Positions 26,498 to 36,100 are shown, numbered from the stretch's first letter. The stretch is DNA of 64,000 nt from Moritella marina ATCC 15381 (GCF_008931805.1 NZ_CP044399.1:992001-1056000), one strand, 5' to 3'. Made by a program: numbers and translations. The notes: generated by a model from the sequence alone, not told the origin.

Positions 26498-28036
26498 ATG
26501 CAAATAGGTATACCAAGAGAGAGCCTCAAAGGTGAAACTCGCGCTGCTGCAACGCCAGCAACGGTTGAGCAGTTACAGAAACTTGGCTTCACAGTATTGG
26601 TTGAAAGCAATGCTGGACAACTAGCTAGTTTCAGTGACGCTACTTTTGAAGCGGCAGGTGCGACAATATCTACAGATACCAAACAAGTTTGGGCTTCAGA
26701 TATTGTACTTAAAGTTAATGCGCCAGCAAATGACAAAGAAATTAAGTTATTGCAAAAAGGCACTTCGTTAATCAGTTTCATTTGGCCTGCCCAAAATGAA
26801 GAACTGCTAGAGAAACTTGCAAAACGTGAAATCAACGTTTTAGCAATGGACTCTGTGCCGCGTATTTCACGTTCACAGTCACTTGATGCATTAAGCTCAA
26901 TGGCTAATATCGCGGGTTACCGTGCAGTAATTGAATCTGCAAATGAATTTGGTCGTTTCTTTACCGGTCAAATTACTGCTGCTGGTAAAGTACCACCTGC
27001 TAAAGTGTTGATCATTGGTGCTGGTGTTGCTGGTCTTGCCGCTGTCGGTGCTGCTGGTAGCTTAGGTGCGATTGTACGTGCTTACGATACGCGTCCAGAA
27101 GTTAAAGAACAAATCACCAGTATGGGTGCTGAGTTCTTAGAAGTTGATTTTGAAGAATCAGCTGGCTCTGGTGACGGTTACGCGAAAGTAATGAGTGACG
27201 ACTATAAGGTTCACGAGCAGAAAATGCTTGCTGACCAAGTTGCTGATGCTGATATCGTGATCACCACTGCACTTATTCCGGGTCGCCCTGCGCCACGTCT
27301 AATTAGCCAAGAAATGGTTGATGCGATGAAAGCGGGTAGTGTGATTGTCGATTTAGCGGCTGTGAATGGCGGTAACGTTGAACCAAGTGTTGTAGATAAA
27401 GTGATTACCACTGACGGTGGCGTTAAAATTATCGGTTACAACGAAATGGCTCGTCGTTTACCTGCACAAGCATCTCAGCTTTATGGTACCAACTTAGTTA
27501 ACCTGCTTAAGTTATTAACACCAGAAAAAGACGGTGAAATGAGCATCAATTTTGATGATGTTGTTCAACGTGGTGTGACGGTTATCAAAGACGGTGAAAT
27601 TACTTGGCCTGCGCCACCAATTCAAGTTTCAGCCGCTCCCGCAGCTAAAAAAGAAGAAGTGACAGCAGCACCAGCTAAGCCAGAAAAGAAAAAAACAGGT
27701 ATCTACAAAGCATTACTTGCTGGTGGCGGTATCTGGGCATACTCAGCGTTAGCAAGCTATGTACCTGCTGAATTCTTAAATCACTTAATGGTATTTGCAC
27801 TGGCTTGTGTGATTGGTTATTACTTGATCTGGGATGTTGCTTCATCACTGCATACGCCGCTTATGAGTGTGACTAATGCTATTTCAGGTATTGTTATCCT
27901 TGGTGCTTTCTTCCAAATGGGCGCAGAGAGTGGTCTTGTAACCTTCCTCGCATTCCTAGGCACATTTATTGCCACTATCAACATCGCCGGTGGTTTTGCC
28001 GTTACTGAGCGTATGCTGAAAATGTTCCGTAAATAA
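26498..28036 (+). CDS. pntA: NAD(P) transhydrogenase subunit alpha
   Basis: Proton-translocating transhydrogenase, NAD(H)-binding domain I plus the first membrane helices of domain II; with PntB it makes NADPH from NADH using the proton gradient. Of two adjacent ATGs, 26498 gives the E. coli-like MQIGIPRE start and best spacing from AGGA. Conserved blocks include [27 protein letters not shown]-like [38 protein letters not shown] and [11 protein letters not shown]. An Ala/Lys/Pro linker precedes four C-terminal helices. The gene is 12 bp before pntB. Confidence 0.97.
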   Translation: MQIGIPRESLKGETRAAATPATVEQLQKLGFTVLVESNAGQLASFSDATFEAAGATISTDTKQVWASDIVLKVNAPANDKEIKLLQKGTSLISFIWPAQNEELLEKLAKREINVLAMDSVPRISRSQSLDALSSMANIAGYRAVIESANEFGRFFTGQITAAGKVPPAKVLIIGAGVAGLAAVGAAGSLGAIVRAYDTRPEVKEQITSMGAEFLEVDFEESAGSGDGYAKVMSDDYKVHEQKMLADQVADADIVITTALIPGRPAPRLISQEMVDAMKAGSVIVDLAAVNGGNVEPSVVDKVITTDGGVKIIGYNEMARRLPAQASQLYGTNLVNLLKLLTPEKDGEMSINFDDVVQRGVTVIKDGEITWPAPPIQVSAAPAAKKEEVTAAPAKPEKKKTGIYKALLAGGGIWAYSALASYVPAEFLNHLMVFALACVIGYYLIWDVASSLHTPLMSVTNAISGIVILGAFFQMGAESGLVTFLAFLGTFIATINIAGGFAVTERMLKMFRK

Positions 28037-28047
28037 GGATTTTTATA

Positions 28048-29583
28048 ATGTCTCAAGAATCAATCGATGCTGCACAAACTGCGATAAACGCAGCACAAGC
28101 AGCAGTAGATGCAGCAACACAGGCTGCACAAGTGGCACAAACTGCGGTTGCAGAACAAGCGCCAGTAGTTATTGAAGCTGTACAAGAAGTTGCTGTTGCA
28201 ACAAGTGGTAAAGGTATTTTAGAAGCGGCTTATATCGCTGCTGCGGTACTATTCGTACTTGCTCTTGCTGCACTATCAAAGCAAGAAACAGCACAAAAAG
28301 GTATTTTCGTTGGTATTCTAGGTATGGTTGTCGCGGTTGTTGCAACTTTATTTAGCAGTGACGTAACGAATATCGGCTATATCATTGCCGCTATGCTTGC
28401 TGGTGGTGCATTTGGTGTACGCTGGGCAAACAAAGTTGCGATGACTGAAATGCCTGAAATGGTTGCTATCCTAAACAGCTTTGGTGGTTTAGCGGCAGTA
28501 TTCATCGGTTACAACAGCTATATCGAACACAGTATTACAGAACCAGTTATGTTAAGCATTCACTTAACGTTGATCTTCCTGGGCGTATTTATTGGTATCG
28601 TAACATTTGTTGGTTCATTAGTTGCTTGGGGTAAATTGAACGGTCGAGTTAAATCGAGCGCGTTAATGTTACCACACCGCCATAAAATGAACTTAGCAGC
28701 ATTGCTAGTGATTGTGTTCCTAATGTTCTCGTTTGTTGGTGCTGGCCTTGAAGGCGACACTGCTGCATTAGTTATCATGAGCCTTATTGCCATTGTATTT
28801 GGTGCTCATTTAGTATTATCAATTGGTGGCGCAGATATGCCAGTTGTTGTCTCTATGCTGAACTCTTACTCTGGTTGGGCTGGTGCGGCTACAGGTCTTA
28901 TCTTAGGTAATGATCTGTTAATCGTAACGGGTGCACTCGTTGGTTCTTCAGGCGCAATCTTAAGTTATGTAATGTGTAAAGCGATGAACCGTTCGTTTAT
29001 CTCTGTAATTGCTGGCGGCTTCGGTAACGATGTTGCTGCACCAACAGGTGATGAAGAGCAAGGCGTTCACGTTGAAACATCTGCTGCTGAAGTTGCAGAG
29101 ATGCTAATGGGCTCTAAGCGTGTAATCATCACTCCTGGTTACGGCATGGCTGTTGCACAAGCACAGTACCCTGTATTCGCTATCACGAAGAAATTACGCG
29201 ATGCGGGTGTTGATGTTCGCTTTGGTATTCACCCTGTTGCGGGTCGTTTACCGGGTCACATGAACGTACTACTTGCGGAAGCAAAAGTACCTTACGATAT
29301 CGTATTAGAAATGGATGAAATCAACGAAGATTTCAATACCACTGATACTGTACTTGTGATTGGTGCCAATGATACGGTGAACCCTGCGGCGAAAGAAGAA
29401 AACTCGCCAATCTCAGGAATGCCAGTACTTGAAGTTTGGAACGCGACTAACGTTGTGGTATTCAAGCGTAGTATGGCGACTGGTTATGCTGGTGTTCAAA
29501 ACCCATTGTTCTTCAAAGAAAACACAACTATGCTATTTGGCGATGCTAAAGAGTCTTGCGAGCAGATTATTTCTGCAATGTAA
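28048..29583 (+). CDS. pntB: NAD(P) transhydrogenase subunit beta with N-terminal Ala-rich extension
   Basis: Membrane domain II and NADP(H)-binding domain III of the transhydrogenase. The body matches E. coli PntB (462 aa): [116 protein letters not shown]. It is 511 residues because about 50 extra residues precede the first helix. These are Ala/Gln/Val repeats that look like an amphipathic helix. The ATG at 28048 follows AAGGA and no ATG or GTG lies at the usual start, so the extension is probably real. The 3' end is duplicated downstream. Confidence 0.95.
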   Translation: MSQESIDAAQTAINAAQAAVDAATQAAQVAQTAVAEQAPVVIEAVQEVAVATSGKGILEAAYIAAAVLFVLALAALSKQETAQKGIFVGILGMVVAVVATLFSSDVTNIGYIIAAMLAGGAFGVRWANKVAMTEMPEMVAILNSFGGLAAVFIGYNSYIEHSITEPVMLSIHLTLIFLGVFIGIVTFVGSLVAWGKLNGRVKSSALMLPHRHKMNLAALLVIVFLMFSFVGAGLEGDTAALVIMSLIAIVFGAHLVLSIGGADMPVVVSMLNSYSGWAGAATGLILGNDLLIVTGALVGSSGAILSYVMCKAMNRSFISVIAGGFGNDVAAPTGDEEQGVHVETSAAEVAEMLMGSKRVIITPGYGMAVAQAQYPVFAITKKLRDAGVDVRFGIHPVAGRLPGHMNVLLAEAKVPYDIVLEMDEINEDFNTTDTVLVIGANDTVNPAAKEENSPISGMPVLEVWNATNVVVFKRSMATGYAGVQNPLFFKENTTMLFGDAKESCEQIISAM

Positions 29584-29648
29584 GTGGGTTTTAGTTAGTT
29601 GATTTGTAGATACGAAAAAAGGACATCATTTGATGTCCTTTTTTTATG
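29540..29648 (+). repeat. pntB 3'-end repeat, copy A (functional gene end plus terminator)
   Basis: The last 44 bp of pntB and the following terminator are repeated at 34784-34891. Across 109 positions the two differ by three substitutions and one single-base indel. The first 52 bp are identical. Confidence 0.95.
29615..29645 (+). terminator. Terminator after pntAB
   Basis: AAAAAAGGACATCA / TGATGTCCTTTTTT with a 2-nt loop, 31 nt after the pntB stop. It is part of the duplicated segment. Confidence 0.93.
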
Positions 29649-29809
29649 CCAAATTATTATGCGTTTAGTTGCATTGTCATAAACAAAATTATGGATATTG
29701 CCGGATGTGGCTAGTTAAGTATATTAATTAAATCATGATGTTGAACTGTACTCAATTTGAGTTAGAATGATCATATTGAACGAACTGATTTAAAGTAGGT
29801 ATATATATT

Positions 29810-30220
29810 ATGGCTGATGTGAAATGGGAAGCTGCACCTTCGGGTCTTACAAGTGGTGATTTAAACGGTTGGAAACGACGGATGGCGCTAGCTTGTCCTA
29901 GCCCTAAGTTGGGTCAAATGGTTGCTGTCGAGACGGATGATAGCGATGGGAAAGTTATTCATATTGGTTATAAGTGTATACGTGCTGATGGTGAGAATAG
30001 TTCTTGGCGTCGCATGAAAGGCACTGAAATTGTTATTACACCGGAAACTATCATCATTAAAGGAGCTGTCACTGAAAGTGGGCAGCAAGCAACGCTGAGT
30101 GATGTATTTTTAGGTAATGCGAGTACAAGCTCTGGTATTCCGGTAACTATGTCAGATGACGGACCTGGGGTTTATCTTGGTGACGGTGTTTATGTATCTG
30201 CGGAAGATTGTTGGTTTTAA
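29810..30220 (+). CDS. Hypothetical protein, 136 aa, island gene
   Basis: Not recognised. It begins MADVKWEAAPSGLTSGDLNG and has a likely beta-rich core (IHIGYKCIRADG, EIVITPETIIIKG). A Gly/Ser/Thr-rich C-terminal third contains GPGVYLGDGVYVSAEDCW. There is no signal peptide or membrane helix. The ATG at 29810 follows GTAGGTATATATATT, a usable but distant ribosome site. It is the first gene after the pntB terminator and convergent with the HEPN gene, with a 9-bp hairpin in between. Whether it works with the other island genes is unknown. Confidence 0.65.
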   Translation: MADVKWEAAPSGLTSGDLNGWKRRMALACPSPKLGQMVAVETDDSDGKVIHIGYKCIRADGENSSWRRMKGTEIVITPETIIIKGAVTESGQQATLSDVFLGNASTSSGIPVTMSDDGPGVYLGDGVYVSAEDCWF

Positions 30221-30251
30221 GTATTTTTGATATTTCAAATTGTCTAAATTA

Positions 30252-30292
30252 GGTTGTAGTTTTTCTAAAGTATTTATTTTAACACTACAACC
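30252..30292. terminator. Inverted repeat between convergent island genes
   Basis: GGTTGTAGT (30252-30260) and ACTACAACC (30284-30292) form a 9-bp stem around a T-rich 23-nt loop. The position between two gene ends suggests a weak shared terminator. Confidence 0.45.
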
Positions 30293-30306
30293 AATTATGC
30301 TGATTT

Positions 30307-31533
30307 TTATTCTACATTATCTAAAAGCCCATCTATAATCTGATAATCAATTTCCTTGATTATGTGTTGTACTAGATCTATTAGATTTACCACATCTTGC
30401 TGAGATACCATTACTAAAGACCCATCAGTCTTCTTACCGTTACGGTGAACAATGTCATGACGTATATCGATGGCAGCATCTAATTTCGAGATTTTATCTT
30501 TGGGAAATTCACATAGAAGTACGTTCTTGTAAAGTCCTGTTACCGTGTCTAAGTTGTGAAATGATATCTTATCAATTTCTTCATTCAGTCTTTCATCTAG
30601 TGTGTCGAGAAATTCAAATACACCTGACTCTTTTACGTTTTTATTGAATGATTTAAAGTGTTTAACAAATCGTCGTTTGATTGCATGACGGTTCAGCACT
30701 TGTTTTTTCATAGTATCAGATAAATATGCTTCAACTGTGCTTATTGCAGTTGCGAAAATCATCCTCTGAAGAATTTTATTTTCACTTGAATTGTTCAGCG
30801 TTGACAATTCATCTAGAGACTGTTTGAAGTGCTCATGAAAGACAGTTCTACCAGCTTGAATCTGAGCTATATCTTCAAAATCATCTACCCATCCGCCATA
30901 CACGAGGTCAGAAATATTTAATTCGCAAATGTCGTCATCATTACACATATCAAACAATATAATGGCATACGACTCAACATAGGTGCATGGGAAAGTAGAA
31001 CCCATGAAACCTAAGCTGTGATCGTATACACCTGCAAGTGGAGATAGCATCAGCGAAAGCAAAGGTTCATCTGGAATATAGACATCTCGATTCATTATTG
31101 CTTGTTCAGTGTAGTTATCACTCATTTCTAGTGCTATAGGTACAGCCTTTTTCCAGTCATTAAAACTTGTGTTTTGAACTATTTCTAATTGAGATGTTAT
31201 TCTATCAACCATATTAGAATTAAATTGATCGTATTTACTTTCCTTGTCCTCTTGATATAAGAGAAGCATGTCTTTCATGTTCTGAACCCAAATCGATCTA
31301 GTATCGTTGAAGTCACACTCGACTGACTTGAGATCATTGCCAGCTAGTTGTAATCTTCGACGAAGAGTCGCTACATTAGTGCGATAACCAATGATGTTTT
31401 CTGGGTCGTACTCATCTTCTTTGTTGGCTATATAACGCACTCTATCTGCTTTAGTAAAATACCACTCATCATAAGTATTCTTCCAATCAATCAATCCATT
31501 ACCATTGATCTTTATCTCTGCATAGCTACCCAA
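30307..31533 (-). CDS. HEPN/Toprim N-terminal-domain protein with C-terminal HEPN motif
   Basis: A 408-residue soluble protein. The N-terminus (MGSYAEIKING, a WKNTYDEWYFTKADR block, then GYRTNVATLRRRLQLAG) resembles the HEPN/Toprim N-terminal domain found in bacterial conflict proteins. The C-terminus has RHDIVH (Arg358-x4-His363), the R-x4-6-H active-site motif of HEPN ribonucleases, followed by Asn-Gly as in many HEPN domains. HEPN proteins typically cleave RNA in toxin-antitoxin and anti-phage systems, so a defence nuclease is the leading guess. It is divergent from the membrane gene at 31879. The family call is from recall, not a profile search. Confidence 0.65.
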   Translation of the reverse strand: MGSYAEIKINGNGLIDWKNTYDEWYFTKADRVRYIANKEDEYDPENIIGYRTNVATLRRRLQLAGNDLKSVECDFNDTRSIWVQNMKDMLLLYQEDKESKYDQFNSNMVDRITSQLEIVQNTSFNDWKKAVPIALEMSDNYTEQAIMNRDVYIPDEPLLSLMLSPLAGVYDHSLGFMGSTFPCTYVESYAIILFDMCNDDDICELNISDLVYGGWVDDFEDIAQIQAGRTVFHEHFKQSLDELSTLNNSSENKILQRMIFATAISTVEAYLSDTMKKQVLNRHAIKRRFVKHFKSFNKNVKESGVFEFLDTLDERLNEEIDKISFHNLDTVTGLYKNVLLCEFPKDKISKLDAAIDIRHDIVHRNGKKTDGSLVMVSQQDVVNLIDLVQHIIKEIDYQIIDGLLDNVE

Positions 31534-31878
31534 AATGAAACCTCTGCCTGATCAGTTAAATTTACTACTCATAACCAGCGATATGCTACAAGCCCAGTTT
31601 TATTGATTTGATATATTCTAAAGTGAACAAAAATAAGTACTTCTATTAAGGTGATAATCTATAGCTATATGAAATATATAGATAAATCAGTATAAGGTAA
31701 TGATATCACTGAGCAGCCCTTGTTTAAAGTCTCAGCTACACAGCTTTGATGAACTTGATTAGATGCTCGATTGATAAGACAAGTTGATAGTATAGAGTCT
31801 TTTAAATTTAATAAGGTCATTTATAACAAAGGTTTAGACTGTTATAGTGGCTATGTCTTAAATTGAAGAGTACCTCCA
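31534..31878. other. Divergent promoter region inside the island
   Basis: 345 bp of AT-rich sequence between the HEPN gene and the membrane-protein gene. No open frame or strong dyad is seen. It presumably contains both promoters. Confidence 0.45.
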
Positions 31879-33024
31879 ATGTTACGAATATTAGTTTTAT
31901 TTCTTGTGTCATTTAATTTATTGGCATCAACGATAGAGCAAGAATACCCACAAGAAATTAAACAACTAAAAATAGAAATAAATGAAACAAACAGTACTCT
32001 TAAAATATTAAACAATCGGATTACAAGTTCGCTAGACAGCAATAAAGAAGTGGTAAATCAAAGTAGAGACTTAATCAAAGCTGTGAATGAATCTTTAAGA
32101 GTAAAGACTGTGCAGAATAATCAAATTTTAGATGCTTTTGAAAAAGCTAAAGATATGACGGCACAAGAAGTTGATTTGTCACTAAGTCTTGAACCTGATG
32201 AATATGGTATTTGGATGAACTTTGCATCAGCGCTGTTGATCGCAATCGGTTCTATAGCTGTTACATTCCTTATATTGAAAAGAACTCTAGCTAAAGAAAC
32301 TGATGTGCAACTAAAGGGATTTGAACTGAATTTACAAGAAGAAACAAAACTTAGTAATTCTCAGATCTCAACTCAATTGGCAGTGGCTACAGAACAGAAT
32401 AAAGCAAATCACTTACTCAAAATGGCAGAGTTTAGACAAGCATGGATTAATACTTTTAGGGATTATATAAGCGTTTATATAAAGACTGTGATTACATTAA
32501 TCGATTTTCATACTGTTGAATCTAGCTTGTTTTCTAGTTGGGACAATTTGAAGAGAGCTGAAAGAGCTAGAGATCGATTTCTTTTAGAGAAAAGCGTAGA
32601 AGCAAAGCAAATCCGTGAAGAAGAATATAAAGCGGAACCTGTCACAAATAGACAAAAGCTTACCAATTCTGTACGTGATAAGTTACTGATACAAGCATCA
32701 TCAGAATATCAAGATTTTGTTGAAAATACGGCGAATGCAAAAAACGGATTTGAGAGATATAAAACTGAGCTTAGAGATTTCAAAGATTTACAATCATCTA
32801 TTACCCAGCAGAAAACAAGAATAATATTGATGTATGGACCTGACCGAACCAAGATTGAAGATTTAATCATCGAAAGGTTAAATAACATTGAAGAATACCT
32901 AATGTTTAATAGTGATAGAACTTTCCTCCCACAAGGAAATGTAAATAAGGTTCATGAGTACATAAATGAACTCCAGCACTTAGTCCAAATAATGTTGAAA
33001 ATAGAATGGACTAAAATTAAATAG
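31879..33024 (+). CDS. Coiled-coil membrane protein with a FRQAWI-type cytosolic segment
   Basis: A 381-residue protein. An N-terminal hydrophobic leader (1-17) is probably a signal peptide or anchor. A periplasmic coiled-coil region (about 20-100) and one transmembrane helix (about 111-135) follow. After this comes a long cytosolic helical part beginning KMAEFRQAWINTFRDYI (181-197). Short membrane proteins with an almost identical EFRQAWI-x-x-LR segment occur in many bacteria without known function. Ribosome site: AGTACCTCCAATG is poor, so the start may be weakly translated. It is convergent with the larger membrane protein at 33073-34533 and ends in a hairpin. Possible membrane effector of the HEPN cassette, by context only. 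Confidence 0.65.
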   Translation: MLRILVLFLVSFNLLASTIEQEYPQEIKQLKIEINETNSTLKILNNRITSSLDSNKEVVNQSRDLIKAVNESLRVKTVQNNQILDAFEKAKDMTAQEVDLSLSLEPDEYGIWMNFASALLIAIGSIAVTFLILKRTLAKETDVQLKGFELNLQEETKLSNSQISTQLAVATEQNKANHLLKMAEFRQAWINTFRDYISVYIKTVITLIDFHTVESSLFSSWDNLKRAERARDRFLLEKSVEAKQIREEEYKAEPVTNRQKLTNSVRDKLLIQASSEYQDFVENTANAKNGFERYKTELRDFKDLQSSITQQKTRIILMYGPDRTKIEDLIIERLNNIEEYLMFNSDRTFLPQGNVNKVHEYINELQHLVQIMLKIEWTKIK

Positions 33025-33031
33025 GAGGTCG

Positions 33032-33066
33032 TTAAGCCCATCAAAATACTCAATGGTGGGCTTTAA
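33032..33066. terminator. Terminator between convergent island membrane genes
   Basis: TTAAGCCCA (33032-33040) pairs with TGGGCTTTAA (33057-33066), one bulged T, 16-nt loop. It lies in the 48-bp gap between two gene ends. Confidence 0.65.
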
Positions 33067-33072
33067 TATCAG

Positions 33073-34533
33073 TTACTTTGTTATCTTTACGGCCTCTAAG
33101 ATTTGTTTTAAAACATCTTGTTGCTTACTTTCACTAACTTTTTCTGGTTTGGTTGTAAATACATTCATTACTAGCTCGATTTTAGTATTTCGCTTGCAGT
33201 CTCGAATTTCTTCATCGGTCATACCTTTTGAAGATAACGTACCTGTAATCTGCTCTGCCAAAATTGATGCTTTAAGCATGTTCATTTTATCTGCATTCAC
33301 TAAAATTATGTGATTCACTAGATAAAATAATAATGCCGATAACGTACCTATAATCAATGTTGTTGCCGTGATTAATGGTAGTCGACTAAGTAATATGTTC
33401 CACGGTGAAACCTTTGAGTTTGCATCAATAAGAACTTTAAAAGTCTCAGCATTACTATATATGAAAAAGAATACGGCAGCTAAGAAGACTATAACAGCTA
33501 AGGATAAACGGTAGTAATAGGTTAATTGTTTTTGGCTTTCTGTTGAATGGCCTTTCATATCTAAACTTGTTAAATTGATGTCTTTTTTTGCAGTTCTAAT
33601 CTCATCTTTCAAACCTAAAAGCTCTATTTTTTTATCTGCCACGTCTTTGAGTAATACATCAAACTCTCTACTTTCAGATTTAACTATATCTTTATGTTCA
33701 TTAATTGAAGCTTTAAGTCCATCGATCTCAGCAGCAGCGTTCATTTTAAGTAATTGATACTTAGCTGCTTCTTCACTTGTTTTTGCTATGTCATGTTGGA
33801 TCTGATTAAGTATTAGACTGTTTTGAGCGTTACTTTTTTCTAATCGTTCTTTTTCTTTTGTTGCTGTATTCATGTCTTTTACAAGAGCTTTGTAATCACT
33901 AGTTTTTGTATCCAAATAACTAGTCACGTCGTTAACTTGATTAAATATCGTTTGTCTTAATGTTTCAGCTTCTAGCGACAATCCTTTGTGTGCATCACTA
34001 ATAGAGTTCATTTTTATGTCATCTGAGAAAAACAATGGAAAATCAATAGCACTTGCGTGACTAAACTCTGTCGACGGTGATAAAATAACACCCCTGATGA
34101 TATCATTTATCTTATACTCAGCCTCACGGCCATGAGATGTTACACTATGCCGACTGATAAACTTCTTTTCACTAAACTCTCCAGAAATCAATCTAATCAT
34201 GCAACTCTTAGAATCTCGAAAGGATTTACCTCGGCATGTTAGCATTGATACGTATAAAGGATCGGTAAACAAAATTACGAGTTCACCGTCAAGTGCATTT
34301 ATTTCATAATTACTATTAGTTATTATTTTTTTAGCTTTACTGTCGATTCCTTCAACAGAAAGAATACCATTAAAATTAATTCTCTGTGAGCCAGTACTTA
34401 CATTCATAAATTGAGAGTTAATAGAAGTATTGAATTTGTTCATTGAAATTTCAAAGTCAGTCATACTTGGATTTTCGAATAACGGTATTTCAATTGTTTC
34501 AGTACCCTCAATGTCAATAGCTTCAATACTCAT
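33073..34533 (-). CDS. Large coiled-coil protein with two C-terminal transmembrane helices
   Basis: A 486-residue protein I do not recognise. Residues 1-185 are beta-rich and soluble, with motifs such as LVILFTDPLYVSMLTCRG and SRHSVTSHGREAEYKI. Residues about 186-325 are a long coiled coil. Two transmembrane helices (about 342-360 and 386-412) form a hairpin, and the last 70 residues are charged and cytosolic. A sensor domain joined by a coiled coil to a membrane hairpin is an architecture seen in bacterial immune effectors, but also elsewhere. The ATG at 34533 follows AGGATGAAGCA. AT-rich codon use is like its island neighbours. Confidence 0.65.
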   Translation of the reverse strand: MSIEAIDIEGTETIEIPLFENPSMTDFEISMNKFNTSINSQFMNVSTGSQRINFNGILSVEGIDSKAKKIITNSNYEINALDGELVILFTDPLYVSMLTCRGKSFRDSKSCMIRLISGEFSEKKFISRHSVTSHGREAEYKINDIIRGVILSPSTEFSHASAIDFPLFFSDDIKMNSISDAHKGLSLEAETLRQTIFNQVNDVTSYLDTKTSDYKALVKDMNTATKEKERLEKSNAQNSLILNQIQHDIAKTSEEAAKYQLLKMNAAAEIDGLKASINEHKDIVKSESREFDVLLKDVADKKIELLGLKDEIRTAKKDINLTSLDMKGHSTESQKQLTYYYRLSLAVIVFLAAVFFFIYSNAETFKVLIDANSKVSPWNILLSRLPLITATTLIIGTLSALLFYLVNHIILVNADKMNMLKASILAEQITGTLSSKGMTDEEIRDCKRNTKIELVMNVFTTKPEKVSESKQQDVLKQILEAVKITK

Positions 34534-34615
34534 TGCTTCATCCTAATCTACTAAGTTAATTATTAGAAATAATACCATTAAGTAGGCAAAACAAAAAGTT
34601 AGGACCTCAAACTCT

Positions 34616-34699
34616 CTAATTTATAATAAAGAAAACAAACTTACCTATAGTTATTAACTCGTTTACTTTTTCGTATTCCTCAAATGATGCAGTACTCAC
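34616..34699 (-). pseudogene. Possible truncated gene start near the island's right end
   Basis: On the minus strand a GTG at 34699 follows AAAGGTAAGCAA and opens 27 codons beginning (M)STASFEEYEKVNELITIGK, then quickly terminates. In the same frame upstream, codons continue back to about 34783 with one TGA. This looks like the start of a gene whose body was lost by deletion. Not recognised, low confidence. Confidence 0.25.
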
Positions 34700-34783
34700 T
34701 TGCTTACCTTTGAACTTATCTCCTGACTTAGCACGTCAATACCGATACGCTGTATCTCTAACATCTCGGTGCGTTACATTTTT

Positions 34784-34891
34784 GCGATGCTAAAGAGTCT
34801 TGCGAGCAGATTATTTCTGCAATGTAAGTGGGTTTGGTTAGTTGATTAGTAGATACGAAAAAGGGACATCATTTGATGTCCTTTTTTTATG
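34784..34891 (+). repeat. pntB 3'-end repeat, copy B
   Basis: It encodes [13 protein letters not shown]-stop and carries the same terminator hairpin as copy A, about 96% identical (three substitutions, one indel). It is not attached to any open pntB frame. It marks the junction between units 1 and 2. Confidence 0.95.
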
Positions 34892-35251
34892 GTTGATAGT
34901 TTATTTAAGAACCTGCAATAGGTTTATGGGTCTAATCTTGGATTTTTAATAAATTAATTATGAACTAGGATGTGCTTGATTATATTAAGTTTATTTTCTG
35001 TAGCTGGTTCCAATCATTGGGATTATTATTGATAGGTATGGTATCAATAAAGATGGTTAATGTTTTCAATTACTTACTTTGCTTATCCAGTTGAATTCCG
35101 CTAAATTAGCGTGAAATTTAAACTCAAAGAGTCGTCTCGGCGTTGATTCTAAGACTTTCAGGATGACGACTATGTTTCTATCCATGTGATTGATCTTTAG
35201 AGATTGAGTAGATCTGAATTCCACCATCGCAAATAAGTTACAAGCGGAAAC
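34892..35251. other. Gene-free stretch after copy B
   Basis: 360 bp, AT-rich, no credible frame. A GTCGTC..GACGAC dyad with about 28 nt between arms lies near 35131-35170. The promoter of the lipoprotein gene is presumably here. Confidence 0.4.
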
Positions 35252-36100
35252 ATGATGTCATTTAAAAAAGTATTACTAGCAAGTATCATCGCATCAACCC
35301 TAGTTGGTTGTGATTCTTCATCGCCAGATAGCGTAATCGCTCCTGCACCAGTCACGTTAACTATCCCAACAGAAATGCAAGCTCAAGATGTAAGTGGTTG
35401 TGACAATGAATACATGGTTACTCACTCAATTGAAATGCGTGATGATCTAGAGCTTCCAGTAAATGTGGCAGAAGTTCGATCTGTATGTAATCCAGAATTA
35501 TTTGTTGAATATGATGTTGCCGAAGTAGATAAGCCGATGGTTCATATTAATTGGGCGAAGGAAGTATTCAGTGAAGATGGTGATTTGATTATGTATCAGG
35601 GTGGTCATGCAAAACCATCTAGTTCAGCAGCGCATGATAAGTTAGCTGCGGAACGTGGATACCGTGGTTATTATCTAACATTAGATGAATTAGGTGGTTA
35701 CATTAACGCAAATGAAGTAACAGATATTACTTATTTTTCTTCTGGTAATTATCATCACACTTTTACAAGTGGTTTAGATAAACAATCATATACAATAATA
35801 GACAACACTATCGATACTGTAGTTGTGAGTGCTGCTATGTTCGTAGACCCAACCAAAGTCGATGAACATGATTGGAATGAATTTTGGTATGAATGTACTG
35901 GTACTGTCACTAGTATAGGTTCTAACGAAACAATGGGTTGCTTGGTTCACAAAGCTGGTGCACCAAAGTATCAATTTCAGACTATCACAGTTGATATGAA
36001 CAATTTTCCAAAACCGACTAAGTTTAAAGAAGATTACGCACATGCAACTCAGATGTATGTTGAAAAAGCATTCACTGATAATGGGATTATGATTGAATAA
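35252..36100 (+). CDS. Predicted lipoprotein, 282 aa, island gene
   Basis: The N-terminus MMSFKKVLLASIIASTLVGC has a lipobox (LVGC, Cys about 20), followed by a short Ser/Pro/Ala-rich linker. The mature part is acidic and has three further cysteines in pairs likely to form disulfides (GCDNEYM, SVCNPELF, YECTG, GCLVHKAG). No family recognised. It is the only gene between copies B and C. The start is one of two adjacent ATGs with a weak upstream GCGGAAAC site. It could be a surface or exclusion lipoprotein; that is speculation from location. Confidence 0.7.
   Translation: MMSFKKVLLASIIASTLVGCDSSSPDSVIAPAPVTLTIPTEMQAQDVSGCDNEYMVTHSIEMRDDLELPVNVAEVRSVCNPELFVEYDVAEVDKPMVHINWAKEVFSEDGDLIMYQGGHAKPSSSAAHDKLAAERGYRGYYLTLDELGGYINANEVTDITYFSSGNYHHTFTSGLDKQSYTIIDNTIDTVVVSAAMFVDPTKVDEHDWNEFWYECTGTVTSIGSNETMGCLVHKAGAPKYQFQTITVDMNNFPKPTKFKEDYAHATQMYVEKAFTDNGIMIE

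Larger units (their letters stand above)
29649..34891. mobile_element. Putative inserted unit 1 at the pntB 3' end (four genes)
   Basis: A 5.2-kb block lies between copy A and copy B of the pntB 3' end. It is visibly more AT-rich than its core-gene neighbours and holds genes of types not linked to central metabolism: a 136-aa orphan, a HEPN/Toprim-N-type protein, and two coiled-coil membrane proteins. The flanking repeats look like attL/attR produced by recombination into a gene end. No integrase or transposase is present, so the unit would be immobile by itself, decayed, or moved in trans or by homologous recombination between flanks. Confidence 0.55.
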
